Positions 1 to 12,871 are shown, counted from the first letter of the stretch. The stretch: 64,000 bases of DNA from Elysia crispata (GCA_033675545.1 JAWDGP010001472.1:289001-353000), one strand, 5' to 3'. Translations and numbers: made by a program. The notes: generated by a model from the letters alone, not told the origin.

Positions 1-690
1 GTTCTTTTCCAGAAGGTGATGTAATTTTTTAATTATACCAACCAAGCAAGCATGACTACTTTTCTCTCTTTTGTGTTTGGAGGGATATAGGTCTGGCTTT
101 TGTAAACCTCTGCACCTTCCGTCTTTAGAAAGCAGTGCTGGCACATTAAATTTAAAGTCTTTTGAATCGTTACCCTCAGAGATCATTTGCGTTACTTTTT
201 TTTAACCATCACAAGATGTAGTCAAAGATTCAGTATGGTAGAAGCACAGTATAGATGCTTGCAACTTTTTATGTTTATATTCTTGGACTATTATCCTTAT
301 TTCAATTATGATTATGTGCCTTTTAGAGCTTTCATTGCTTTTTCTGAAGGAAAGTTGTTGGCATAGGGTGTTGTGAATATCTCAAAATCAAAAAACATAT
401 TTTTACAGATTATTTCTACCTTTTACAGTTACACCATTTGTATATATGCAATTGACCAATGCAAGAATTTTTTTTTTCTTAATTTTGCATAACTGTTTTG
501 TTACTGATTTTTTTTTGTTACAAAATAATGTTTTCTTGCTTCAGGAAACACCCTATAGCATAATCAATAAATATTTGTTGAAAAAATACCCCATCTTAAA
601 CCAATGGACAGTATAAATGCTACATTCATTTACTTTCCAAGTGAGTGGCTTGCCAAAAGCTGATCTGGATTTAGTAAGTTAGGCAAGTGG
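1..690. other. AT-rich non-coding stretch, nothing recognised
   Basis: There is no plausible coding exon, RNA gene or transposon end here. The sequence is AT-rich with short poly-T runs near 190-205 and 468-520. The last part leads into degenerate units of the minisatellite that follows. Confidence 0.5.
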
Positions 691-699
691 AATGTGAGA

Positions 700-1535
700 G
701 GCTGACTTACTGGGTTATATAAGTTGTCCATGAGAAACTGATGAAGACCTACAGAGTTTAATGAGTAGTCTGAGAGAGGCTGATGTACTGAGTTCCATGG
801 GTAGCTGGAGAGTGGATGATGTACTGAGTTCCATGAGTAGCTGGAGAGTGGATGATCTACTGAGCTCCATGAATAGCTGGAGAGTGGATGATGTTCTGAG
901 TTCCATGAGTAGCTGGAGAGTGGATCATGTACTGAGTTCCATGAGTAGCTCAGGAATGGATGATATACTGAGTTCCATGAGTAGCTGGAGAGTGGATGAT
1001 GTTCTGAGTTCCATGAGTAGCTGGAGAGTGGATCATGTACTGAGTTCCATGAGTAGCTGGAGAGTGGATGATGTTCTGAGTTCCATGAGTAGCTGGAGAG
1101 TGGATCATGTACTGAGTTCCATGAGTAGCTGGAGAGTGGATCATGTACTGAGTTCCATGAATAGCTGGAGAGTGGATCATGTACTGAGTCCCATGAATAG
1201 CTGGAGAGTGGATGATGTACTGAGCTCCATGAATAGCTGGAGAGTGGATGATGTACTGAGCTCCATGAATAGCTGGAGAGTGGATGATGTTCTGAGTTCC
1301 ATGAGTAGCTGGAGAGTGGATCATGTACTGAGTTCCATGAGTAGCTGGAGAGTGGATGATGTACTGAGTTCCATGAGTAGCTCAAGAGTGGATGATGTAC
1401 TGAGTCCCATGAGTAGCTGGAGAGTGGATGATGTACTGAGTTCCATGAGTAGCTGGAGAGTGGATGATGTACTGAGTTCCATGAGTAGCTGGAGAGTGGA
1501 TGATGTTCTGAGTTCCATGAGTAGAATGAGGTAAA
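700..1535. repeat. 36-bp minisatellite, about 21-22 copies
   Basis: The unit is 36 bp and reads roughly GATGATGTACTGAGTTCC followed by ATGAGTAGCTGGAGAGTG. It recurs almost without interruption from about 770 to 1530, with worn copies at the left edge from about 700. Because 36 is a multiple of three, several frames stay open over the whole array. These include a plus-strand frame (761-1534, repeat SSMSSWRVDDVL) and a minus-strand frame of 343 codons (1661-630, repeat SYSWNSVHHPLS). No signal, domain or splice context supports translation, so I treat it as a satellite-type repeat. Copies differ at a few positions only (GAT/CAT, AGT/AAT, TGG/TCA), which suggests recent homogenisation. Confidence 0.9.
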
Positions 1536-3436
1536 ACTACTTGTACATGATTTTCTCAAACCCCTTATAAGTTGGAGCAAGCCACACTGGAATGTATTTT
1601 TGTTATAATAAACAATACCTAGACGACTTGTTGCATTGTTCAACATTCTGACTTTGTGCATTCCATATGGTTTTGATTTATTTCATAAAGCAGTTGTTTT
1701 TTTTCTTGTGAGATGTATCATTCAAGTGTTTTTAAATGTTTTCCAGCTGTTTTGGTCTCTGGCCAGTGATGAACTTTCAATGTTTACATGTGAATGATAT
1801 GAAATATGCGTCAACTTATTTGTGTGCATCAGGTGTGGATTTCTATGCAAGTTAGAAACTCTTCTTTCTTAAGTTTCAGCTTTGCTAATGTGGCAATAAG
1901 TATTTTGTTTCAAAATGTAACTACTATCCTCATTTTTCAGGTTTTTTTTTTTTTTTTTTTTTGGGGGGGGGGGTCGGTGATAATCTAAGAGACTAAATAT
2001 ATCACAGAAGATTATATATATATATATGCAGTAGGACTTGGGTTTGAGTGGCAGATGGGAAATCATATGAGAATTAGGTGACATAAGGTGACATTACCTT
2101 TCACGACATCACTTGGAATTGAGAACTAATGTGAATTTTGTTTACATTGTACGCAATAAATTAGAGAATTGTATATTGGTGTATTTTACGCTTGAAGTAA
2201 AAATTCTGAAACATTCACTATTTACTCATAAGTTTGAGGAAACTTTCATTATTACATTGACTGAATCATAACTAAATTCAACAATCAAGTTAACTTTTTT
2301 TTTTAATATTCAATCTTCTTGTCTGTGATACCTCTTCTAGTTGTCACTGTTTAAGAAGCATAACTTGACCTTCAATACTTCATAATTTTTCATTCATCAA
2401 ATGTAAAAAAAACTTGTCTGACAGTATGAGCTCTTCACTTGCTTTGATTAGCATTTTAGGTGTTTGTTTTTACTGCAGTGTTTTTACCTGTTCGTTTCTC
2501 TTTAGTTATTAGTTTTAGGCTTGACTTCAGAGATAAATTTCTATATAGCTGCACAGGGTCGGTATAAGTCTGAAATGGAAGATTCAGGCTTACAATTGTA
2601 TTGCTGAGCAGCGATATAAAATTTTGTAGCTTTGTGTACTTGTGCAGAGTTGCTTAGAATCTAGATTGTTTTTATACACCATGCAACATATCGCAATGGC
2701 AAGGTTTCTCTGACAAGTACTAAACAGATTTTCATCTACATTTGTATCTGTTTCTTATGGGTATTTTCAACTAGTTCTTAAGAGAAAAATGAAAGTTATT
2801 CCATGTCTCTATGTGAAATAAAAATTAGGAACTAATATCTGTGTCATTGTATTATTTATAATTTTTGTGTAAGTCAGTATGCATTTTTCATTTCAATTGT
2901 CTTACTCCTTTTGTTGTTGTATTGTTTTGTAAGAGTCTTATGACCTGACAAGGCCAACCCTTCATTGTGATTAAGGAGATTTAGAGTTCTGAATGAGATG
3001 AGATAAAACTAAAAGAACGACTCAACTGCTACAATGTTACCGAAAGCCAATCCATGTTGCCATGAGAGATCAGCATGATTTGAAATCATCTTTTTACACA
3101 TAGCATGATTCCTTTCAAAACATGAACACCCATTTTAAAAAATAGGAAAAATTAGAGATCAGCATGATTTCCTTCAAGGCATGAAGATCAGGAGCTAAAT
3201 AGAGAATTTGTAAAATAGAAACTAAGCACTGGGAAGAGAGGTCCCTGCTAACTATGAAGTGGACTTGTGAAAATTTTATGAATCAATCTGTTGACCAGTT
3301 CTGATAAGGAAGATGTAGAGCAAAAAAGTTATGATGTTTATGTTTTCAGAGGGAAGAGGAAGATGAGATGGGAAGAAGGGAGACGGACTGATAAAGAGAA
3401 AGTGTATATATTGTTTTTCAGGAATAATGCAGTTGT
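1536..3436. other. Non-coding AT-rich sequence
   Basis: No gene is supported. There is a T-run followed by a G-run at about 1941-1971, a short AT run at about 2014-2028, and a near-duplicate 'agatcagcatgatt' motif at about 3067 and 3156. Nothing else is recognised. Confidence 0.5.
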
Positions 3437-4516
3437 CCTGGTCCCACAGAAAAATGCACCGGGTGTGCGGCCGCATAATTTGGTATTTATCGTAGTGCGG
3501 CTGCATAATGTTGTTTCCCATATAATGCGGCATAATTTCACGTTTTGGGTGAAATTTTAGTAAGAATTTAACTTTTTGGCTATAAAACATACCGTCGACC
3601 GCTGATATTGCTAGCCACTACATGTACTTGCTCTTTTTATAGGTTTAGCAACAAGGGAACCTCCTCTTTCTAGGGTTTGGTCAATGCTGCAAGACCTGAA
3701 GTGCATGTTCAAGGGTCAGTATTCAACCAGTCAGGTGGCTAAACTGTATGATGAAGGCTTCTCAAACTCCGACATGATGTGTCTCCAAGAACTTTTTACT
3801 TAGCACTGCTTATCAGCTGACAGCAGAGAAACTATATCGCTATATGACTGAAGCTGGGCAGCCGGGAATTACTTTCACAAAAGAGGTTAAATTTTTTCAT
3901 CCTGCCAAATTAATCTTCAACACTGAGCAACAGGAGCTGACATCCCTTCCCAATTTATAGACCGTGCCCGAGGAGGAGATCCATCTGAACGTCACACAGT
4001 TTGGACCCGAAGCAGTGCGCAATGCGCTAACAAACTACATTGACATCCCATATTTTTGGTCTTCTGTGGCCGAGCAAGTACCAGATTTGGCTGCATATGC
4101 CAAGTGGTACATTTTTTCTACTATTAGGTCTGCAGGTGCAGAGGGTAGCATTATGTAGTACAATTTGATTCTCTCAGATAGAAGGAGAAGTCTCAGCAAT
4201 GATTCCCTGCGGCGTCTTGTTTTTTTTATCATATAATAAGTCCATTGAAAATAAATTTTTTAATTGAGACTTTAATGGTCATGGATTTACGGGCCCCAAT
4301 ATGATTATATGTATAATTTTTTTTTCCAGTGCACATTTACTTTTTTAAATGTATAAATTTCACGTTAACCATTAATGTATATAATAGTAATTTGTGTCAA
4401 TAAAGTTATCTTTTGCTTGAAAACCATTGTTTTTAGTTCTTGCATGATTTTTGCACAGTTTCTAATTTCACCTGCATAATTTGCCAAACTTTTTTGCACT
4501 TTTCCGTGGGGCCAGG
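3437..4516 (+). mobile_element. Decayed hAT-type DNA transposon with terminal inverted repeats
   Basis: The ends match as inverted repeats: CCTGGTCCCACAGAAAAATG at 3437 against the complement of the right end, CCTGGCCCCACGGAAAAGTG, ending at 4516. Short subterminal repeats of the type GCGGCYGCATAAT occur three times at about 3468-3535. Inside, broken plus-strand reading frames (about 3640-4230) end in a recognisable hAT C-terminal dimerisation domain: FWSSVAEQVPDLAAYAKW, then SAGAEGSIM (compare the family's SSA.AERSF), then after a stop LSDRRRSLSNDSLRRLVF. The N-terminal and catalytic parts are missing or unreadable and several stops are present. No clear 8-bp target duplication is visible, so the exact ends could be off by a few bases. 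Confidence 0.7.
3963..4225 (+). pseudogene. hAT transposase C-terminal dimerisation domain remnant
   Basis: The frame opens near 3963 (VPEEEIHLNVTQFG), runs through FWSSVAEQVPDLAAYAKW to SAGAEGSIM, hits TAG at 4156-4158, and continues readable as LSDRRRSLSNDSLRRLV before ending near 4225. The family's dimerisation helix and the conserved A-E-R-S motif are seen with E-to-G and R-to-S type changes. It lies inside the inverted-repeat element and is certainly non-functional. Confidence 0.65.
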
Positions 4517-5877
4517 TTATCAGTCAATTATTTTGGACTTGCAACTGAAATTATTATTACTTTGACTTTGAGATACAATTTGTGTATCTAAAATGTTCAA
4601 ATTTTCCTTTTCAACTTGGAACATCAATTTCCTTCTATTTACGATAAAGCTTTAATAAATGCACAATTCGAATTATCAGCTGAATTTCAACCAGATTATT
4701 CAAAAGGTGCCTGAGATCCCCCTCTAGGTCTCAAATTCTGTTGTAATATATGAAGCCATAACAATCATTATGAATGTGTCACAAACAGTTGTCTGCTACT
4801 GCTGTAACACTTAGTTCAGCACTAGCCTGATGCGGGTTACTAGGACATGACCTGGGCATAACTATTGAGCCACTGGAATGATCACTGATCAAAGCAACCG
4901 CAAATATAATTTCACAGATGCCTCAACTAAAAGACTGAAAATCTAATTGCTATGGGCTCGAGATCTATAAAAATTTATTTTTATGAGTGAATCTATGAAC
5001 GTATCTGACGTTGATATTCCAAGTTTTTGAGTACTTTTAGTATTATTTATGTTTTTTTTTTAACCTAAGCACAATCTCGAGAACTGTGGAGATAGATAAT
5101 TATAGTTTTCTAGTGTTTTTGACAGTCCCAAATCCTGAATGATATACATTGTCTAGTCTGCTCAAGAATTAAAAAAAAAACATATATCCTATTTAGAAAT
5201 TCATAAGAAAAAAATTTGAATGCTTTTTACATATTTGAAACTAATTCTATACTTCATTGCCAGAATTTGGTATATGTTAAACAAGGATCTTTGGTAACAA
5301 AAACAAATAAACTAATTTGACTTTGCAGAATTGATAGTTCATCCATTTCTTGATAACATGAGTTAAGTTTCAGGCAAATCAATCTTTCTGATTAATTTTA
5401 ATGAATTATTTTCAAATAAAAAAAGCTAATTACATGTATATTTATTATGCATAGATCATAAAATGCATCTCACAAATACAGGTATAGTAAAAAAAAAAAA
5501 AAAGTATACAGATAGAAGAAAAGTTTTTCAGAAGAGAACAAACTTTCAGAAAATACTAAAACCAAAAAAGTACCAGATTTAAAAAACAAAACAAAAACAA
5601 GACACAAGAAATATTACTGCTGATAAGAAATGCTACCACAGGGGGCTGCCAGCTTTCCTATTCAGGCATGTTTAACGACCTGTGACCCTAGGTAACCTGA
5701 GCCAGTGAATAATACTCAGCAGTGCAACTAAAATAATGGCCCGCTAGCTTTGTGCCTAGTGCCTGTAAACAGCCATGCACAAATCAGACTTTTGACCTTT
5801 TCATTGTTCAGTGTAACAAAAGGGAATTCTATAGCCAATGAAAAAGATTAACCCTTCGCATGTCTATGTCCACAAAT
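4517..5877. other. Non-coding AT-rich sequence
   Basis: No coding region or repeat family is recognised. Several poly-A runs are present, for example at about 5170 and 5490-5505. Confidence 0.45.
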
Positions 5878-6040
5878 ATTTTGATATGAAACTTTTCAAA
5901 TTGTGATTTGTATAATTCATTTCTATCTCCAGAGATATTGTAATCTAAAGCTTTTCAAATGGCACAAGTAGTTTATATATACATGAATTTAGTTCTGTGT
6001 CCAGAGATATTTTCATCTAAAGCTTTTCAAATCAAAGTAT
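5878..6040. repeat. Short tandem repeat, about 65-70 bp unit, 2-3 worn copies
   Basis: The phrase 'atattttgatatgaaacttttcaaat', with variants around 'ccagagatattgtaatctaaagcttttcaaat', recurs at about 5875, 5930 and 6000. The copies have diverged, and nothing coding is seen. Confidence 0.6.
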
Positions 6041-6579
6041 TAAAATTTTTATAATATTTCTCTATGTTACTAAGAACAGTTTGAACAACTTAGGCCTGAA
6101 TTGCCCCAGACCTCTAAGATTGTAAGAAGCTTCCTAACTGATCGATGCTAGGATCAGAAAACGACTGACACTGCTTTATGTCTAAAACGTTATGGCCATT
6201 ATACTGTTTTGTCATAACATAGACATAATAAAAAAAATGTCTTATTAGTATGTAGCAGTAAAATTATCAACATCATGCAGTAGAGGCGCTGGAGATAGAG
6301 AAACAATAAAAATTCATAAGCACTTAAAACAAATTTTATTTTCTTTTGAAAAAAATCTTTATTTGAAAGTCATGAAAGCACATAGGGTTTATGTCATTAT
6401 TGTGCATGTAAAACTGCAGGAATTACATCTCAACATTGTCAGTCAAAAGCAATTTTAAATAGAGCTTCTAGTTCTAGTTCTATAAAACACCAAGCATGTG
6501 TTTATCTCATCCACTAAAGACATTTTACAGAAGAGAAATCTTATAAAATGCAATAGCTCTTGCTATCAGATTGGAGGCC

Positions 6580-6845
6580 ATGTAAATCAAAGTTCTGTCA
6601 AACATTTCCAAGGTCTTATACATCACCACAGTTCTGTTTACCAGTTCAGAGTTCAATAAAATCACCAGTTCTGTTTACCAGATCAAAGGACATAAAAACC
6701 ACCACAGTTCTGTTTTATAGATCAGATGTCATGTAAAACGCACCAGTTCAGTCTACCACAATGGAGATCATGTAAATCATTACAATTCTGTCTACCAGAT
6801 CAAAGGTCATGTAAACTATTACAGTTAGTACTAGTAAAGGTCATA
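6580..6845. repeat. Degenerate tandem repeat around 'cagttctgtttaccagatca', about 6 copies
   Basis: Units of roughly 45 bp containing 'ccacagttctgtttaccag' and 'gtcatgtaaa' recur from about 6580 to 6840. Copies vary in length and sequence. This is an old minisatellite in non-coding DNA. Confidence 0.65.
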
Positions 6846-6954
6846 TAAAAACTTGCATAAATGTTTGACAGTGGTTAGAATAACAACTACATAAACACAG
6901 AATTCTGCAGACATGAATGCCAACTCATTGGGACTCTGGAAGGATTCATTCACA

Positions 6955-7145
6955 TAACATAGAGAGAGTTTAACATGGAGAAGAGTTTAACATAGAGAGG
7001 GTTTAACATGCAGAGGGCATAATATAGAGAGAGTTTAACATATGGTTTAACGTAGAAAGGGTTTAACATACAGATGGTAACATACAGAGAGTTTAACATA
7101 GAGAGAGTTTCACACAGAGAGGGTTTAATATAGAGAGAGTTTCAG
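6955..7145. repeat. Short tandem repeat 'agagagtttaacat', about 10-12 copies
   Basis: Units of about 15-20 bp with the core 'gagagtttaacata' run through this stretch. They vary between GAGAGAG and GAGAGGG and lack a fixed length, which is typical of slippage-driven repeats. Confidence 0.75.
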
Positions 7146-7576
7146 TATTTATATTGATTGGCTCTTGTTTCAGGTATCTTATATATTTCACTATCCCTTT
7201 AGCTCTCCATTAGAGCTTTATTAACTATCTCTCTGTTCTTTTACAGATTTAAAAAGATTTTCTACCCCTATTTAACAAACTTTACATTAATACAACTTTG
7301 TTATCTATGGATATCTCTAGCTGTGATATTGTCTTTCTTCTGAAGTTAATGATTTTTTTTATATGTATATTTATAATATTATATAGACCTTTAAATTCTT
7401 AGTGGTTGCTTTTGCACATTTCATCAAAAGCATTTACTTTTGTTCTATAGTTGTCATTGTCGTCATTTAGCATGAGTTAGGCAAGTATAGTGCTGTGGTG
7501 AGTTGCACTCAGACATGAAAATGAAAAGGAGAAAAGGTAAGCATCTAGCCTGACACTTGGTCTAAAAAGAGACAGG

Positions 7577-7808
7577 TGTAGCACTTATCCAATTAATGAG
7601 AAACACAGTTTGAACCTTTGGGTTTTCTGGTTTTATTGAATTATCAAAGTATCATCTGACTGTGTCGAGATATAAGTCTGAACTGAGAAAGTAAGCTCTT
7701 GGTCTCCTCAACGCCTCTGTGGTGAGCTCTCTCCACAACCTCGGATGTATACATTCGTCACGGGTTAGTCTTTATCATTGTCCAAGATTTAATAGTCCAA
7801 ACGCTACA
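7577..7808 (-). repeat. 3' LTR of a Ty3/gypsy retrotransposon
   Basis: Read on the minus strand, this 232-bp block starts TGTAGCG and ends GTGCTACA, so it has TG...CA ends within the short inverted repeat TGTAGC/GCTACA. An AATAAA polyadenylation signal lies near its end (about 7628). Directly internal to it (about 7811-7833) is a G-rich purine run that fits the polypurine tract, and the integrase frame lies inside that. The order integrase, purine tract, LTR is that of a retrotransposon 3' end. No matching 5' LTR is in the window. Confidence 0.75.
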
Positions 7809-7852
7809 CAGCTCCCCCCCCCCCCACCCCCCAAAGACTGACACCGTAAGAG

Positions 7853-8452
7853 TCACTGGTATCGCATAGGCGGTCGAATAGTGCGACCTGTACGCGAAGA
7901 CGTCTGAACAGCAGGGCGCGACATAGCTTGCTGATGCTTAGAGGCGGTGCTTGAGTCTGATGGATGACTGCGAGAGGAATGACTCTGTTTAGCTGGAGAG
8001 CGACCACGTGGAGGAGGTTTAGCCAGTATGACCGGTTGAAATGGATCGAAAAACGCTGGCTTGATGCGATCGACTGAGATTTGTTCAGCGCGACCGCCAA
8101 TGTCTATGAGGAAAGTTTTGTCCCCTGGAGTCAGAACTGCGTAAGGACCCGAATAAGGCCTCTGTAACGGTCTTTTAGTGCCATCTCGTCGGACGTACAC
8201 ATGTTTTGCGGCTAACAAAGATGGGGACAGGTAGGGTCTAGCAGAAGTGTGATGAGAGGCCAGACGAGGTGCATAAAGCGGGATGTTAAACCTGAAATTC
8301 AGCAGTAAGTCATCCATAGATTTTGCCGATTTAGGTGGAACTAGTTCACCTGGGATTGGCAAAGGCTCACCGTAAACAAGCTCTGCTGAGGAATAACCTA
8401 TGTCTTTTGGTGTGGTTCTAAGCCCGAGAAGTACCCAGTCTGATGAAGCCAC
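7853..8452 (-). pseudogene. Ty3/gypsy integrase C-terminal fragment
   Basis: A 199-codon minus-strand frame. It begins in the end of the integrase catalytic core (LLGLRTTPKDIGYSSAELVYG), runs through the linker and then the GPY/F-type module (RPYSGPYAVLTPG ... SVDRIKPAFF), and ends in a Ser/Arg/Pro-rich tail. Protease, reverse transcriptase, RNase H and the integrase catalytic triad are absent: the element is 5'-truncated at about 8440-8452, where it joins another repeat. The stop is followed within about 20 bp by the purine tract and the LTR. It is a dead 3' stub with an otherwise clean frame, so truncation rather than age is the main lesion. Confidence 0.8.
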
Positions 8453-8910
8453 ATTAAAGGTGAAACGTTTATGTTAAATCTATAGTTGTGTTATTTCTTT
8501 TTTTAGTCCTGTAGTATAAAGTTGTGTGCCTGTCTCTTTTTAGACCCTGCATCATACTATTTACAGACATACACGCCTCCTTTTTGGATCCTGTATAATT
8601 ACTAAGTTGTCCTCCAAGTGTGGTCTTTTTGCTTTTCTAACTGGATGTAGCCTAACACTTGCCAGTTTATCAAGTAATCTAGGATCCAGGAAATATATGA
8701 CTGGGGGATGTTGTATTTATTCAGTTTTTTACATAAAAAGATGTGATTTGATTGTATTAAAAGCACTGCAGAAATCAAAGGATATAAGTCTTTTGCTTGA
8801 TTCTGCTTTCTCTAGGTTGAATAAATTACTATTCAATACAAAAAGAGTGTCATCAATGCCTCTGTAGGCTCTTCTATAACCAAATTGAAAATGGTCCATA
8901 AATCTTTTTA
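8437..8910 (-). mobile_element. Antisense LINE reverse-transcriptase fragment (CR1/L2-like) with an attached interspersed repeat
   Basis: On the minus strand about 8905-8745 reads FQFGYRRAYRGIDDTLFVLN and then LISFDFCSAFNTI, the segment of non-LTR reverse transcriptases that carries the first catalytic aspartate (consensus F.DFSSAFNTI). Frames break further on. The lower part (8437-8660) also occurs inverted at 27505-27690, with near-identical wording around 'gtcctgtagt' and 'gtgcctgtctctttttagac'. It abuts the truncated gypsy fragment. The clade is inferred from the DFSSAFNT type of motif only. Confidence 0.6.
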
Positions 8911-9371
8911 CTAAGTTCTACTACCATTACGGTACCTTTACAATTACAATTACAACTTTTTTTTTATCCTACATTAAGAATTAAAGAAAAACAATTTTGA
9001 AAAGAGTTGTGGAGCAGTTCTAAAAGTTAAATAATATACAAAACATGTTCGTTTTTGGTTATACAAGCACAAACTCAAGATTCTGAACAATATTCAAAGA
9101 AGACATTCAGATCCTATGTAGAAATGCAAGATTACCTATAAACATAAATTTGAAAACTGTCCTATTGATAATCAAGGTTCTCAGCATTTTATGTATTAGA
9201 TATGATTATGTGATTGTAATAGAGTATTCAAAAAAAAATTGTTTTAATTGAAAAAAAAAAAACAAAGAAAAAAGGGGAGAGTCAGTAGGGTATATGATTA
9301 AAAGGAAAGTGAATGGGAGAAAGATAGAGAGATGAGGAGAGTGAGGCTTATGATTTTCCCCCTTATCCAAT

Positions 9372-10572
<1,201 letters not shown>

Positions 10573-11577
10573 TCAAAGATGGTTTAAAAGTAAAAACTCC
10601 TTCACAATATTTGGTACAGGCAGCTGCTGCACTTTCAAGACCAAATGAAGATCTGAATTTGAATGCAAAAGGCTTTTGCGAATTGATAAACAACACAATA
10701 CCTTTAGGTGCCTTGGATGACTGGCTAGAACCTTTAGAGTGTCTAACACATCTGGACAAGTCTTCAGTAAAGGCGGTTCTTCCTTCAAGCACTTTTTAAC
10801 ATCTGCATGGTCTATACATACCCCTGCCTCAATTAGCATATCAAGGATTTGTCGGCTGGGACATGCCTCAAGTACAGCTGAAATGGGTGTATGTCCATTG
10901 ATGCCCTTGTGGTTGGGATTGGAACCATTGAGCAAAAGAAGTCGGCTTGTGTCATAACTTGCTTTCTTACAAGCAATGATGAGTGGTGTAGATCCCCGCA
11001 CAGTTTGAACATCTACTTTAGCGCCATAACGAATCAGCAATGATGCTATCTTTACATCTCCATGAATAGCAGCAACATGAAGAGGACAGAGACGGGTGAC
11101 ATCTGGTGCATTGACATCACAGCCTGGAACCCTTGCAAATGCTCTGGCCATGGGGTAATGCAGCAAGTCCACTGCATGCCACAAAGCTGAGCAGCCTCGA
11201 TCATCTGTTATATTCACATCCAAGCCACCTTTAATCAAGAGCTCTACCATGTCTGTTTCACATCGCAAGATACACGGAAAAACCGCTGTGAGTTTGAGCC
11301 GATCCCTTTTGAAAAAAGGCCTTATCTTTATAGAATAGTTTTCAATATCCACCACATTCATCAAATTTGGGTTACATTTCCTCTTCAGTAGAGTTTTGAC
11401 AATTTCATGCTGACCTTTTCTCACAGCCACCTCCAGAAGAGTTTTCCCTAGACTGCTACTGTGATTTGGATTGGTAAATGCATAATCTGGACTTAAACCC
11501 CTGTCAAAAAAGTCTTGCAGTTCTTTAGTGTCACCAGATGAAACAGCCTTGTATAACAAAGTTTCAAAAAATGTCAT
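10573..11577 (-). CDS. Ankyrin repeat and SOCS box (ASB-like) protein
   Basis: A single open exon of 334 codons starting at the ATG in 'aaaacATGa' at 11577. About seven ankyrin repeats can be read: near residues 3-35, 45-72, 95-125, 127-157, 162-193, 195-226 and 228-258 (for example CPLHVAAIHGDVKIASLLI and STPLIIACKKASYDTSRLLL). The last 45 residues look like a SOCS box: LKVLCCLSIRKSL (LC..xIR..L core) then LPVPNIVKEFLLL, matching the LPLP..LK.YLL end of that motif. Known ASB proteins use the ankyrin domain to bind substrates and the SOCS box to recruit elongin B/C and cullin 5 for ubiquitination; that role is inferred here. Frame and length look intact. It stands alone between transposon debris. 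An upstream non-coding exon is possible, because 'ttctatcag' lies just before the ATG. I cannot assign a specific ASB number. Confidence 0.85.
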   Translation of the reverse strand: MTFFETLLYKAVSSGDTKELQDFFDRGLSPDYAFTNPNHSSSLGKTLLEVAVRKGQHEIVKTLLKRKCNPNLMNVVDIENYSIKIRPFFKRDRLKLTAVFPCILRCETDMVELLIKGGLDVNITDDRGCSALWHAVDLLHYPMARAFARVPGCDVNAPDVTRLCPLHVAAIHGDVKIASLLIRYGAKVDVQTVRGSTPLIIACKKASYDTSRLLLLNGSNPNHKGINGHTPISAVLEACPSRQILDMLIEAGVCIDHADVKKCLKEEPPLLKTCPDVLDTLKVLASHPRHLKVLCCLSIRKSLLHSNSDLHLVLKVQQLPVPNIVKEFLLLNHL

Positions 11578-12871
11578 GTTTTACACTGATAGAACCCTCA
11601 AGGTCTTGTATAAAAGTTATCATTAAGAGATTTGTTTATTTCTCCAAACATCTTTTTTTCTTTCATTGAAAAAAACAATGTTTAGGTGACTCAGGAACTT
11701 GGCTGGTTTTAGCTTGCTTGGTTCAACTTAAAAAAAAATAATAATAATAAATCTAATCTTAGGCTTACACACGCACACACCTGGACATTAACTGTATCAA
11801 TGGAGTCTGGTAATTTTGCTGTTTTATTTTATCAGTCGCTTAAGTAAATGATAGATCAGCATTTGTTATTCCTAATACATTAAGTCAACTTAGTTCAAGT
11901 CATAGTTTCTCGCGCTGTGCGCCCCTTAGACTCTGATATCATTTTTCAAAATTTTTCAAAATTTTCTGAATGGCATTACGGTCTCTTTTTGTTGGTAAAA
12001 GTGTTTGAGAAGTTGCTACTCGATTCGGCTATGACATGTAAATCAATGGCTTAATCAAACGAGCTTAGTCAATGGCCGCCATTTGTTGACGCGTAGCAAC
12101 GAATAGAGCTGGGATATATCGATAGCTATTTCAATGAATATTTGTTTAACGAAGTGACTATATAGAGTGTCACTCTACATAAACTAATAGAGCTCTGCAC
12201 ACTATTCAGAGTAACAGCTGAGCTCTTCTGTGACAGAAACAAAAGACTACGAGACAAAGACCAGTTTTGCGCCACTCAGCGCCAGCCTCAGCCTGCCACT
12301 GCCAGTAGCCTACTATCCATGCGAATGCACATCCAGCGAGAGTAGATTTAGATCGAGAGCTAACGTTGCCATCTTAAAAGCTATTTGAAAAGTAAAAAGA
12401 GTAGATTCGAATAAATTTAGATTACCGTAGCTGAAAGTGAAGTTAAATGGAGCGTTTTGCCGTTGGGTCGTTTTTTGCCACTCTAGACAGCTTTGAACTA
12501 CAGTTTAAATCGTACCAAAAAGAACAAGGGTTCTTTTTGTGAAGTCACTACTAAAGTAATATCATCTTCAAAAAACAGGAATAATGAAAATACGAATGAG
12601 ATGGACATGCCCACAAGAAGATAGGCCACAGAGAAGAAGAAAAAAACTTCCACAATCATATCGGGGTACTTTGTTGATCACTTAACAATTATTAATTAAT
12701 ACAGGTGCAAACGAAATTTCGAACAACACTTGACTTGTTCTCTTTCTTAACATACATCTCCAGTAAGAGCGGAAATTTTTCGACCGCTATGAGTGTGACA
12801 CGAAAAGTTTTCATCTCAAAATAAAAAAAGGATAACGTTGAATCTGTAAATTATCATACTCGGATACATTG

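Noticed and set aside
700-1535. CRISPR-like regular repeats
   Set aside because: The 36-bp units are contiguous with no unique spacers, and the DNA is clearly animal; it is a minisatellite.
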